A DNA stretch of 10,303 nucleotides from an uncultured Alcaligenaceae bacterium (GTDB taxonomy: Bacteria; Pseudomonadota; Gammaproteobacteria; Burkholderiales; Burkholderiaceae_B), in NCBI GenBank assembly GCA_937897265.1, contig CALCPT010000387.1, positions 1-10,303 of the forward strand. Reading direction: 5' to 3'. The stretch's first letter is position 1. Each line of letters opens with the position of its first letter. This document shows, piece by piece, positions 1 through 8,161 of the stretch. Position numbers and translations under genes: made by a program. The notes beneath the pieces were generated by a model. It had not been told where the DNA came from. It searched no databases and saw nothing but the letters and a program-made list of their open reading frames with translations.

Positions 1-3000
1 TTTCGGATGGGCGGCAAAGTAGCCAATCGCATCATCGACTTCAAGTGACAACACCTCACCCGCGTGCTTCTCGCGCATGCGCACACCGAGGGTGTCTGTA
101 TTAAAACGCGCGCCCCCGCAGCCGTCACAGGGCACTTTGATGTCTGGCAAAAAGCTCATCTCAAGAGTGCGCATGCCTTGTCCTTCGCATAGCGGGCAGC
201 GACCATCGCCCGTATTGAACGAAAAGCGTCCCGCGCCCCAGCCACGAATCCGCGCCTCTTGAGTGTCGGCAAATTGCTTTCGCACGTCATCCCAAAAGCC
301 GATATAGGTTGCCGGGCATGAACGTGGCGTTTTACCAATCGGCGTTTGATCGACTTCTAGGACGCGATCGATCGATTTCCAGCCCTCGATACTTTCGCAG
401 CCGTGCCACTGTGGGTCTGCCCGCAGCGACACTGCTGCACCTAGGTTGTCGAGCAACACTTCACGGGCTAACGTTGATTTGCCTGACCCTGATACACCAG
501 TGACGACGCTTAGGCGGCCGATCGGAAAGTGGGCCGTGAGGTGACGCAAGTTATGGAGTTTTGCGCCCTTGACTGTGATCATCGGCGTATCCTTGGCCAC
601 TGGTCTGCGCGGTTGCAGAGGGTGTGCCAAGGGATGCCTGAGGTAATGTCCGGTTGTGGATTCTGGTGCATCCATCAGGTCTTGCAAAGTCCCTTGCGCC
701 ACCACGCGCCCGCCGCGAATCCCCGCGCCGGGACCAATATCAATGACATGTTCAGCTCGGCGAATGGTGTCGTCGTCATGCTCAACCACGACCAAGGTGT
801 TGCCGTTCTTTTCTAAACGCGACAAAGCCCCAAGTAAGATGCGATTGTCGCGTGGATGTAAACCAATCGTTGGTTCGTCAAGCACGTAGCAAACGCCCTG
901 CATGTTTGAACCCAATTGAGCAGCCAGGCGAATGCGCTGTGCCTCGCCACCCGACAGAGTCGGCGCGGCGCGATCTAACGCTAGGTAGCCTAGCCCCACT
1001 TCTTGCATAAATTGCAGACGACCGCGAATCTCAGACAAGATGTCGCGTGCAATCTCTGCGTCGCGACCACGCAAAACCAAGGCGGTAAAAAAGGTATGGG
1101 CGTCAGACACAGCCAAGCCAGCAAGCTCAGCAATCGATTTGTCTCGCCACAGCACCGCTCTCGAAATAGGGTTCAAGCGGGCGCCGTGACAACTCGTGCA
1201 GGTTGTCGCTTCGCCTTCGTACCAGGCGTTCCATGCCGTTTCTTCACCGGTTTGCTCTTCGTCAAAGCCCTGCAACTTTAAGCCTGTGCCAAAACAGCCG
1301 TGGCACCAACCATGCTTTGAGTTGTACGAAAACATGCGTGGGTCAGGCTCTGGAAAGCTTGTGCCACAGCTTGGACACGCACGCTTCACCGAGAAATGTG
1401 TTTGATCAAGCTTGGCCGACATGTTCGCGTGCAGTCGGTCGAGTGGCGACACTACACTCATGACGCCTTGACCATGTTCAAGCGCGCTACGAACACCTTC
1501 ACGAAGTTGTGCTTCGTTGTCGGTACCGACAATCAGATCGGCCACTGGTAACTCAATGGTGTGTTCTTTAAAGCGGTCTAAACGTGGCCATTTTGCGGTG
1601 CCAATAAATTCATCATCGACACGTAGATGTGTGTAGCCCTTGCCAGCAGCCCATTTCGCGAGGTCGGTGTAGAAGCCTTTACGTGCTGTCACCAAAGGCG
1701 CTAGCAAACCGATATGCTGCCCCTTATGATCGCGCATGATCCGAGCCACGATCTGATCGGCACTTTGGGGTTCAACACTGACCTGACATTGTGGGCACAT
1801 CTGTGTGCCCAGCTTCATGTACAACAGGCGCAAGAAATGATGAATTTCAGTCATCGTCGCAACGGTCGATTTTCGACCACCGCGGCTGGTGCGTTGCTCG
1901 ATTGCCACCGTGGGTGGGATCCCATAAATAGCATCGACATCAGGTTTGCCTGCTGGCTGCACAATCGCGCGTGCGTAAGCGTTGAGCGATTCAAGGTAAC
2001 GGCGTTGCCCTTCGTTAAACAAGATATCGAACGCGAGCGTTGACTTACCTGAACCCGACACCCCCGTAATCACGGTGAATTTATCGTGCGGGATACTGAC
2101 ACTGATATTTTTTAGATTGTGTTCGCGCGCGTGCAGGATATCAATGCTAGTGGCAGCGCGGCGTTTTTCTTTTAAGACGGTTTGTAGCGAACGGCCTGCA
2201 GAGCGATTCGCTGCGGTGGCAGGGTTAACTGACGTTGCCTCAGTCTGTCCGGCAGGAGTCCCGCTACGGGACAATGCCTCGAGCGTTGCCGCCTCGTCAA
2301 GTTGAGAGGTCGTGTATGGCTCGCGCAGCGCGCGGGCTGCTTGTCGTGGATCGTCGATCGCTTGAACATCGAGCATCGAAACGCCAATCGCGTCAGGTGT
2401 CATGGCAACCGCGTACTCGCGTAACGCCGCACCGGTGTGTGACCTTGGTTGTGCCATCACAGTGTCTGGGCTACCCGACACGATCAACTCGCCGCCCGCA
2501 TCGCCACCCTCTGGTCCTAAATCAATCACCCAGTCCGCCGCGCGAATCACATCAAGATTGTGCTCAATGATTAACAGTGTGTGGCCTGCACCGAGCAATT
2601 TTCTGAAAGCACGCATCAAGCGCGCGACATCGTCAAAGTGCAATCCGGTCGTGGGTTCATCGAATAAAAATAAACTCCCTTTCTTGGCAAGTTTGGCAGT
2701 CGAAATGCCGCTGCGTGCGGCTTCGGCTAAGTGGCCCGCCAGCTTTAAGCGTTGCGCCTCGCCACCCGAGAGCGTGGGCACAGGTTGGCCGAGCTTGACG
2801 TATTCAAGTCCCACATCTTCAAGCGGAGCTAAACCTAGCTGTACGTCGCGCAACCCTTTAAAAAACTCAAGTGCTTCAGAGACTGTCATATCAAGCACGG
2901 CATCGATCGAGGCCCGTCGGCCTAGATGCTCGATTTCAACTTCACGCACTTCAGGCCTAAAGCGTTTGCCGTCGCAATCTGGGCAGCGAATATAAATGTC

Positions 3001-5307
3001 GGATAAAAACTGCATCTCAACGTGCTCAAAACCCGTGCCACCACAGGTCGGGCAGCGCCCGTCGCCGCTGTTAAAGCTAAAGGTGCCAGCGGTGTAGCCA
3101 CGCTCGCGTGCAACGGGTGCCTGAGCAAATAGTTTGCGAATTGGGTCAAAAGCCCCCACGTAACTGGCAGGATTTGAGCGTGCAGTTTTGCCAATCTGGG
3201 CCTGATCGACCATCACGACTTCGGCTAATTGCTCGGCCCCAAGAATCCGATCAAAGGCGCCCGGTGACTCGGTGGGTTTACCCATGATCTTAAGCAAACC
3301 TGGGTACAGCACATCTTGGATTAAGGTCGATTTACCCGATCCCGACACGCCTGTGACGCAGACTAAGCGACCGAGCGGGATTTCGATCGATACGTTTTTG
3401 AGATTATTCGCGGTCACGCCTTCGAGTAGCAGGCGTGGGGTGTTGGGTGCAACCGGTAAAGGCCTGGGGGCCTCGACCTTCATGCGGCCGCCCATGTATT
3501 TGCCGGTTAAGGTTGTGGCGTCGCGCAGTTCTAGCGGGGTGCCGTCAAACACGATTTGACCGCCACGCTCGCCGGGCCCCGGACCCACGTCAATGACGCG
3601 GTCTGCAGCGATCATGACCTGTGGATCATGCTCGACCACAACCAAGGTGTTGCCTGCGTCACGCAGGCGATGCATCACTTCAACCACGCGATGGATATCA
3701 CGCGGATGTAGCCCGATTGAAGGTTCATCCAGCACAAAGAGCGTGTTGACGAGCGACGTTCCTAGCGCAGTAGTCAAGTTAATGCGCTGCACTTCACCGC
3801 CCGAAAGCGTGCGACTTTGTCGATCGAGGGTTAGGTATCCTAAGCCGACATCACATAGAAATTTCAGGCGTGCCCGTACCTCGGTCAGCACTAGATCCAT
3901 GGCGGCATCTAGCCCACCATCAAACTTCAGGGTGTCGGCAAACGCGCGCAACTGAACAATCGGGGTCAACATCAAATCTTGAATCGATTTGTGCTCGATT
4001 TTCCAAAGCAGCGCATCGGGCTTTAGGCGCGCGCCTCGACAGGTCGGGCAGGGCGTATAGCTGCGGTATTTTGAAAGCAATACCCGCACATGCATCTTGT
4101 ACGACTTGGTCTCAAGCCAATTAAAGAATTTCTGTACGCCATACCATTGGGTTTTCCAGGCACCACTGCCACCCTTCCAAAGTGGGTCGCCATCCAGCAC
4201 CCAGTCTTTGTGCTCTTGGGGCAAATGGCGCCAGGGAGTGTTCACTGAAACGTTGGCCCGCTTGGCATACTTGAGCATCTCTTCGTGACACTCTTTGTAG
4301 CTTGGTGTTTGCCAAGGCTTCACGGCACCGCCTTCTAGCGTTTTGTTTTCGTCGGGGATGACTAAGCCAAAATCGATTCCGATGACTCGACCAAAACCGC
4401 GACAGGCCTCACAGGCGCCAAGCGGCGAGTTAAAGGAAAACGTGCTGGGTAAGGGGTCGCTGTAGCTAATGTTGCAGTCGGCGCAGTGCAGTTTGTCGCT
4501 GAATTTCCAGACGTCTGCGTCAGCGCCCTCTTGATCAAGGGCGTGTACGGCGATTAAACCGTTGCCCATTTTTAGGGCAATATCAAAGGCTTCCATCACC
4601 CGTGAAGCCTCTGCCCCTTCAAAGCGAAACCGGTCCTGCACCACACGCAGTGTGCGCAATTGAGGCGATAGTGTGACTGATTTTTTTGTCGTCTTTTTTG
4701 CAGGCTTGGCGGCAACGGCAGCAGCAGCGACTGTGGAGGGCTGCGTTGGGTTCTCGTCGGCGTGTATTCGGGTGTAGCCTTGTTGATCCAAAAAGCCGCG
4801 CACTTCGTCTTCGGTAAAGTTGACAGGCACTTGAACCGGAAACGTCACTACCAGGCGTGGGTTGCCTGCTTTTGCAGAGCGCTCGGCGACAGCGGCAAAA
4901 ATTGATGCGGTACTGTCGCGGCAGACCGCTTGGCCACAACCCCGACAGCTCAGCTGGGCGCCTCGCGCGAAGAGCAGCTTCAAATGGTCATTGAGCTCAG
5001 TCATCGTACCTACGGTGCTGCGTGAGCTGCGCACCGGGTTGGTTTGGTCGATCGCAATTGCGGGCAAGATGCCCTCAATGCGATCAACGACCGGCTTATC
5101 CATGCGGTCTAAAAACTGACGTGCGTAGGGCGAGAAGGTCTCAACGTAGCGACGTTGCCCCTCTGCATAAAGGGTATCAAACGCCAGTGAACTCTTGCCC
5201 GAGCCGCTCACGCCCGTAATCACGGTCAAGTCGCCAGTGTTAAGGGTCAGGTCAAGATTTTTGAGATTGTTCTGGCGTGCGCCAGTAATGCGGATAGTTG
5301 GGTTCAT
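1..5307 (-). CDS. uvrA: Excinuclease ABC subunit A, tandem (dimeric) form; C-terminus outside window
   Basis: DNA damage-recognition ATPase of nucleotide excision repair, acting with UvrB and UvrC. The frame is open for 1769 codons and contains two UvrA modules. Module 1 (about 1-969) has Walker A motifs at 32-39 and 653-660 (GVSGSGKS), ABC signatures LSGGEVQ at 501 and LSGGEAQ at 846, Walker B/DEP at 527-529 and 883-885, and zinc fingers with Cys 275/278/299/302 and 752/755/775/778. A linker of about 85 residues (970-1053) follows. Module 2 has Walker A at 1082 and 1604, signature at 1451, DEP at 1477-1479, and zinc fingers at 1311/1314/1335/1338 and 1704/1707/1727/1730; its last signature and Walker B lie beyond the edge. 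The ATG at 5307 is the only possible start: an in-frame TAA lies four codons upstream. No Shine-Dalgarno is visible. An ordinary UvrA is about 940 residues and works as a homodimer, so this fusion would carry both halves in one chain. Double-length UvrA is known in betaproteobacteria. Confidence 0.96.
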   Translation of the reverse strand, partial: MNPTIRITGARQNNLKNLDLTLNTGDLTVITGVSGSGKSSLAFDTLYAEGQRRYVETFSPYARQFLDRMDKPVVDRIEGILPAIAIDQTNPVRSSRSTVGTMTELNDHLKLLFARGAQLSCRGCGQAVCRDSTASIFAAVAERSAKAGNPRLVVTFPVQVPVNFTEDEVRGFLDQQGYTRIHADENPTQPSTVAAAAVAAKPAKKTTKKSVTLSPQLRTLRVVQDRFRFEGAEASRVMEAFDIALKMGNGLIAVHALDQEGADADVWKFSDKLHCADCNISYSDPLPSTFSFNSPLGACEACRGFGRVIGIDFGLVIPDENKTLEGGAVKPWQTPSYKECHEEMLKYAKRANVSVNTPWRHLPQEHKDWVLDGDPLWKGGSGAWKTQWYGVQKFFNWLETKSYKMHVRVLLSKYRSYTPCPTCRGARLKPDALLWKIEHKSIQDLMLTPIVQLRAFADTLKFDGGLDAAMDLVLTEVRARLKFLCDVGLGYLTLDRQSRTLSGGEVQRINLTTALGTSLVNTLFVLDEPSIGLHPRDIHRVVEVMHRLRDAGNTLVVVEHDPQVMIAADRVIDVGPGPGERGGQIVFDGTPLELRDATTLTGKYMGGRMKVEAPRPLPVAPNTPRLLLEGVTANNLKNVSIEIPLGRLVCVTGVSGSGKSTLIQDVLYPGLLKIMGKPTESPGAFDRILGAEQLAEVVMVDQAQIGKTARSNPASYVGAFDPIRKLFAQAPVARERGYTAGTFSFNSGDGRCPTCGGTGFEHVEMQFLSDIYIRCPDCDGKRFRPEVREVEIEHLGRRASIDAVLDMTVSEALEFFKGLRDVQLGLAPLEDVGLEYVKLGQPVPTLSGGEAQRLKLAGHLAEAARSGISTAKLAKKGSLFLFDEPTTGLHFDDVARLMRAFRKLLGAGHTLLIIEHNLDVIRAADWVIDLGPEGGDAGGELIVSGSPDTVMAQPRSHTGAALREYAVAMTPDAIGVSMLDVQAIDDPRQAARALREPYTTSQLDEAATLEALSRSGTPAGQTEATSVNPATAANRSAGRSLQTVLKEKRRAATSIDILHAREHNLKNISVSIPHDKFTVITGVSGSGKSTLAFDILFNEGQRRYLESLNAYARAIVQPAGKPDVDAIYGIPPTVAIEQRTSRGGRKSTVATMTEIHHFLRLLYMKLGTQMCPQCQVSVEPQSADQIVARIMRDHKGQHIGLLAPLVTARKGFYTDLAKWAAGKGYTHLRVDDEFIGTAKWPRLDRFKEHTIELPVADLIVGTDNEAQLREGVRSALEHGQGVMSVVSPLDRLHANMSAKLDQTHFSVKRACPSCGTSFPEPDPRMFSYNSKHGWCHGCFGTGLKLQGFDEEQTGEETAWNAWYEGEATTCTSCHGARLNPISRAVLWRDKSIAELAGLAVSDAHTFFTALVLRGRDAEIARDILSEIRGRLQFMQEVGLGYLALDRAAPTLSGGEAQRIRLAAQLGSNMQGVCYVLDEPTIGLHPRDNRILLGALSRLEKNGNTLVVVEHDDDTIRRAEHVIDIGPGAGIRGGRVVAQGTLQDLMDAPESTTGHYLRHPLAHPLQPRRPVAKDTPMITVKGAKLHNLRHLTAHFPIGRLSVVTGVSGSGKSTLAREVLLDNLGAAVSLRADPQWHGCESIEGWKSIDRVLEVDQTPIGKTPRSCPATYIGFWDDVRKQFADTQEARIRGWGAGRFSFNTGDGRCPLCEGQGMRTLEMSFLPDIKVPCDGCGGARFNTDTLGVRMREKHAGEVLSLEVDDAIGYFAAHPK

Positions 5308-5333
5308 ATTGCGATTTTAAAGCCGCCGTTGCT

Positions 5334-5360
5334 GATATTGGCGGATCCCTTAGCAATATC
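5334..5360. repeat. Inverted repeat in the uvrA / small-gene intergenic region
   Basis: Perfect 7-base inverted repeat, GATATTG (5334-5340) and CAATATC (5354-5360), separated by 13 bases, so the half-site centres are 20 bases (about two helical turns) apart. It lies 27 bases upstream of the uvrA start and could be an operator for uvrA or the divergent gene. It does not resemble a LexA box (CTGT-N8-ACAG), and no such box is visible in this intergenic region. A 7-base match can occur by chance. Confidence 0.3.
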
Positions 5361-5410
5361 CCTAAAGCTATGAAAAGCCCTCTTAAATCTTCCCAAAGCG
5401 GCTTTTAGAG

Positions 5411-5416
5411 TACAAT
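5411..5416 (+). promoter_or_regulatory. Candidate -10 element for the 43-aa gene
   Basis: TACAAT at 5411-5416 matches the sigma-70 -10 consensus in five of six positions and would place the transcription start near 5423, about 20 bases before the ATG. The -35 region at the expected distance (about 5388-5393, TCTTCC) is poor, so the promoter is only partly supported. Confidence 0.4.
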
Positions 5417-5442
5417 CGTTGGTTCCCTACCGGAGAATTGCT

Positions 5443-5574
5443 ATGGCTTCAGAAACAAAACGTACGCGCCGCAACACGCTCGAGCGCCGTTGCTTAGGCA
5501 AGGCCTTCAAGCGCTTGTTCGTCAATGCCCCTAAAGGCGTGTTCAAAATGCTTGAGAAAGTCAAAAAAGCCTAA
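5443..5574 (+). CDS. Small, highly basic protein of unknown function (43 aa)
   Basis: Too short for most gene callers but well supported. It has an ATG at 5443 with a GGAG ribosome binding site seven bases upstream (5432-5435), a candidate -10 element, a TAA at 5572-5574 and an intrinsic terminator 30 bases further on. The product has 14 Lys/Arg and only 3 acidic residues, an Arg-rich N-terminus (KRTRRN at 6-11, RR at 15-16), one Cys (17), and a C-terminal half with Phe/Leu/Val spaced between lysines, suggesting amphipathic helices. There is no signal peptide or membrane segment. I do not recognise the family; it is not ribosomal protein S21 or another small ribosomal protein I know. The charge suggests nucleic-acid or ribosome binding, but that is inference. 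It is divergent from uvrA and closed off from the next gene by its terminator, so it is probably monocistronic. Confidence 0.72.
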   Translation: MASETKRTRRNTLERRCLGKAFKRLFVNAPKGVFKMLEKVKKA

Positions 5575-5603
5575 GTTTTCTATAGTCTTTTTTGGTAAAT
5601 CAG

Positions 5604-5638
5604 AAGCTCAGTCATGAAAGTGACTGGGCTTTTATTTT
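5604..5638 (+). terminator. Rho-independent terminator after the 43-aa gene
   Basis: An 11-bp stem, AAGCTCAGTCA (5604-5614) pairing with TGACTGGGCTT (5621-5631) with one G-U pair, a six-base loop TGAAAG, and then a T-rich tail (TTATTTT). Position and orientation fit termination of the small basic gene and separate it from the cyclase operon. Confidence 0.85.
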
Positions 5639-5747
5639 GCCCGACACAATGAAATAGCAAGGGTTATCCCTAGGCGTCGAGACGGCGTTTTGCACCTGCG
5701 CCGCGAGTGATAATCGACCAATCAACAAAACAAACGGAGATATCAGC

Positions 5748-6803
5748 ATGAGTAGCTCAACAAGATGGGTAAAGCGTCCCGAAGGCTCGACTTGGGGCGA
5801 TTTTGGACCCGATGATCAGCGCGGTCGGATTAATTTGCTGACCCCTGAAAAAATCAAACAAGGCATTGCTGAGGTCGAGCACGGAATCCCTTTTTGCTTG
5901 AGCCTGCCGCTTGATCTGCCGGGTGGTAATTTGTTGAACCCAAGGCGGTTTCCGCCCGTCATCCGTCCGACCTTGCGCGACGGACGTCCCAATATGAACT
6001 ACCGCCTGTTTACCGACAATGATCAACACACCGACGTGATCAGTGATGACTTGGTGGTCATGCATCTGCAATATTCAACTCAATGGGATAGCTTGGCGCA
6101 CGTGGGCTCACTGTTTGATGCGAATGGCGATGGTATCCCTGAAGCGGTGTACTACAACGGTTATCGCGCCGGTAAAGATATTCAAGGCCCCACCGAAGGA
6201 AAAGATGCGGGCGTGCCCCAGCCGGGTGATCAGCGCAGCACCTCGAACGCGATTGCTCTGGGCATCCAAAATATGGCCGAGTCTTGTGTACAAGGCCGTG
6301 GTGTGATGATTGATTTTCATGCGCACTTCGGGAATAAGCGTGAAAACATTACGTATGACACCTTGATGCGCATCATGGAACAAGACAAAGTCGTCGTTGA
6401 GAAAGGCGATATGGTTTGCTTGCACACAGGCTTTGCCCAAATGCTGATGGATATGAATGGCAAGCCTGATCTTCAGTTGCTGAACAACAGCTGCGCAGCC
6501 TTAGATGGGCGCGACAAAAAACTGTTGAATTGGATTACCGACAGTCAGTTGGTTGTCTTGATGGCTGATAACTATGCGGTTGAAGCGCATCCGGCTACGA
6601 GTCATATCGGTTGCTGCGCAACCTTGCCGATTCATGAACACTGCCTGTTTAAGTTAGGTGTGCATCTTGGCGAGATGTTTTATCTGACCCCGCTGGCGCA
6701 ATGGTTGCGCAAGAACGGTCGTAATCGTTTCTTGCTGACGGCGCCTCCGTTGCGCTTACCCGGCGCGGTGGGCTCGCCTTCGACAGCGGTGGCGACGGTT
6801 TAA
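5748..6803 (+). CDS. Cyclase family protein (kynurenine formamidase-like metal hydrolase)
   Basis: A 351-residue member of the cyclase/DUF family that includes kynurenine formamidase (Pfam Cyclase, PF04199), probably cytoplasmic as no signal peptide is seen. The ATG at 5748 follows a GGAGA ribosome binding site (5736-5740) at good spacing. Family marks are the central STQWDSLAHVG at 110-120, IDFHAHFG at 188-195, and the C-terminal LTAPPLRLPGAVGSP at 330-344. In kynurenine formamidase the central motif is HxGTHxDxxxH and binds metal. Here both motif His before the Asp are Gln (Q108, Q112), while D114 and H118 remain, as in a longer 'QWD' subgroup of the family. Kynurenine formamidases are about 210 residues, so this longer enzyme more likely hydrolyses or cyclises another substrate. 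It is first gene of the operon and overlaps the AtuA gene by one base (TAATG), implying coupled translation. Confidence 0.88.
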   Translation: MSSSTRWVKRPEGSTWGDFGPDDQRGRINLLTPEKIKQGIAEVEHGIPFCLSLPLDLPGGNLLNPRRFPPVIRPTLRDGRPNMNYRLFTDNDQHTDVISDDLVVMHLQYSTQWDSLAHVGSLFDANGDGIPEAVYYNGYRAGKDIQGPTEGKDAGVPQPGDQRSTSNAIALGIQNMAESCVQGRGVMIDFHAHFGNKRENITYDTLMRIMEQDKVVVEKGDMVCLHTGFAQMLMDMNGKPDLQLLNNSCAALDGRDKKLLNWITDSQLVVLMADNYAVEAHPATSHIGCCATLPIHEHCLFKLGVHLGEMFYLTPLAQWLRKNGRNRFLLTAPPLRLPGAVGSPSTAVATV

Positions 6804-8158
6804 TGAAAGACGTTATCAGAATTGGTTCGGGTGCAGCGTGGTGGGGTGATCGTGTTGAGCCCGCTGCGCTGAACGCCGAAAAAGGTCAGTTAGATTATCT
6901 ATGCTTTGAGACGATGGCCGAGGCAACCGTGTCGGCAGCCCAAGTGCGTGCGCGACGCGACCCATCGTTTCCGGGGTATGACACCTATCTCGATGATCGG
7001 ATGAAAGCGGTGCTGCCTGCTTGTATGAAAAACGGCACCAAGATTATTACCAATCAGGGCTGGATTAATCCGGATGCTGCGGCAAAACGGATTGTGTATT
7101 GGCTCAATGAGTTTGGCTTCAAAGGTGTCAAAGTCGCCTCAGTCAATGGCAGCTTGATTACCGAGCATGTTCTTGAGTTGACCGATGTGATTTTAGAAAA
7201 TGGTCAACCGACGTCGACGCTGAAACAGAATTTGATTTCTGCTGAAGACTATCAAGGGGCAGAGCCCATCGTTGAGGCCTTAAAGGCCGGTGCCCAAATT
7301 GTCATTACGGGTCGTGTCGCTGACCCCTCAATTTTTATGGCGCCGATGATGTATGAGTTTGATTGGGATCCACTTGATCACGTCAAACTCGGGCAGGGTA
7401 ATGGCATCGGTCACTTGCTTGAGTGCGGTGCGCAAGCAACGGGCGGGTACTTTTCAGATCCAGGGTTTAAAGATGTGCCAGAGCCTTGGAACTTTGGTTT
7501 TCCGATCGCGGAAGTGAGCCGCGATGGCAGCGCCGTGATCACAAAAGTGGCAGGCACGGGCGGTGCCATTACGCTTGAAACCATTAAAGAACAGATGCTG
7601 TATGAAGTGCACGATCCGGCCAATTATTTGACGCCCGATGTGGTGGTTGATTTCACCACCGTACAGATTGAGCAGGTGGGTGTCGATCGCGTGCGTGTCA
7701 GCCACATCGGTGGCAAGCCCCGCACGCCGACGTTGAAGGTGTCGATTGGCTGCACCGAGGGCTTCATTGGTGAGGATATGTTTTTTTATGCGGGCCCTGG
7801 TGCGTTGCGTCGGGCCGAGTTAGCCAAGAAAATTCTTGAAGAACGCTTCAAAATTGTGAAACTGCAAGCCGAAGAGCTTCGAATCGATTACTTAGGGTTG
7901 AATGCGATTCATGGCGCAGCAACACCTGCCGATGCCCCCGAGCCTTATGAAGTGGCTGTCCGCGTGGCGGCTCGCACCAAAACCCGTGAAGAGGCGGCTA
8001 AGGTTGGTCGTGAAATCGATGGCATGGCTGTGTCGGGCATTGCTCACACGGGCAAGCGAGTGCCACATCAGGATCGCACCCGTGAAGTGATCGGCGTGTG
8101 GTCATCGCTGGTGGCGCGCGAAAAAGTGTTTGCCTCTGTCAATTATTTTGTGAGCTAA
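6803..8158 (+). CDS. Acyclic terpene utilisation AtuA family protein (DUF1446)
   Basis: A 451-residue protein of the AtuA/DUF1446 family (PF07287), named after the acyclic terpene utilisation cluster of Pseudomonas, whose member has no settled biochemical activity. Typical stretches are IGSGAAWWGDR (7-17), LDYLCFETMAEAT (30-42), TNQGWINPDAAAKR (83-96), ITGRVADPS (168-176), and GHLLECGAQATGGYFSDPG (203-221). The chain ends near residue 451 without the small C-terminal domain often fused to this family; that domain is encoded by the next gene. The ATG at 6803 shares its A with the stop of the cyclase gene, so the two are translationally coupled. The protein is probably cytoplasmic. AtuA-like proteins occur in many Burkholderiales catabolic clusters beside CoA and acid-metabolism genes, so 'terpene' should not be taken as the substrate. 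Confidence 0.9.
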   Translation: MKDVIRIGSGAAWWGDRVEPAALNAEKGQLDYLCFETMAEATVSAAQVRARRDPSFPGYDTYLDDRMKAVLPACMKNGTKIITNQGWINPDAAAKRIVYWLNEFGFKGVKVASVNGSLITEHVLELTDVILENGQPTSTLKQNLISAEDYQGAEPIVEALKAGAQIVITGRVADPSIFMAPMMYEFDWDPLDHVKLGQGNGIGHLLECGAQATGGYFSDPGFKDVPEPWNFGFPIAEVSRDGSAVITKVAGTGGAITLETIKEQMLYEVHDPANYLTPDVVVDFTTVQIEQVGVDRVRVSHIGGKPRTPTLKVSIGCTEGFIGEDMFFYAGPGALRRAELAKKILEERFKIVKLQAEELRIDYLGLNAIHGAATPADAPEPYEVAVRVAARTKTREEAAKVGREIDGMAVSGIAHTGKRVPHQDRTREVIGVWSSLVAREKVFASVNYFVS

Positions 8159-8161
8159 GCC

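Noticed and set aside
2922..4939. Short minus-strand frames such as 2922-3194, 4121-4315 and 4619-4939
   Set aside because: They are in other frames than uvrA and overlap its zinc-finger and UvrB-binding regions; no family features.
77..5219. Many plus-strand open frames of 60-200 codons across the left half
   Set aside because: All lie antisense to the single long uvrA frame on the minus strand and show no recognisable domains; they are shadows of its codon bias.
1..5307. Two separate adjacent uvrA genes, or an assembly duplication of one gene
   Set aside because: The frame is continuous without a stop, and the two modules differ strongly in sequence and in insertions, so they are not a recent copy or a duplicated contig piece.
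5690..5716. Promoter before the cyclase gene: TTGCAC at 5690-5695 with TAATCG at 5711-5716
   Set aside because: The spacer is only 15 bases and the -10 match is poor; not strong enough to call.
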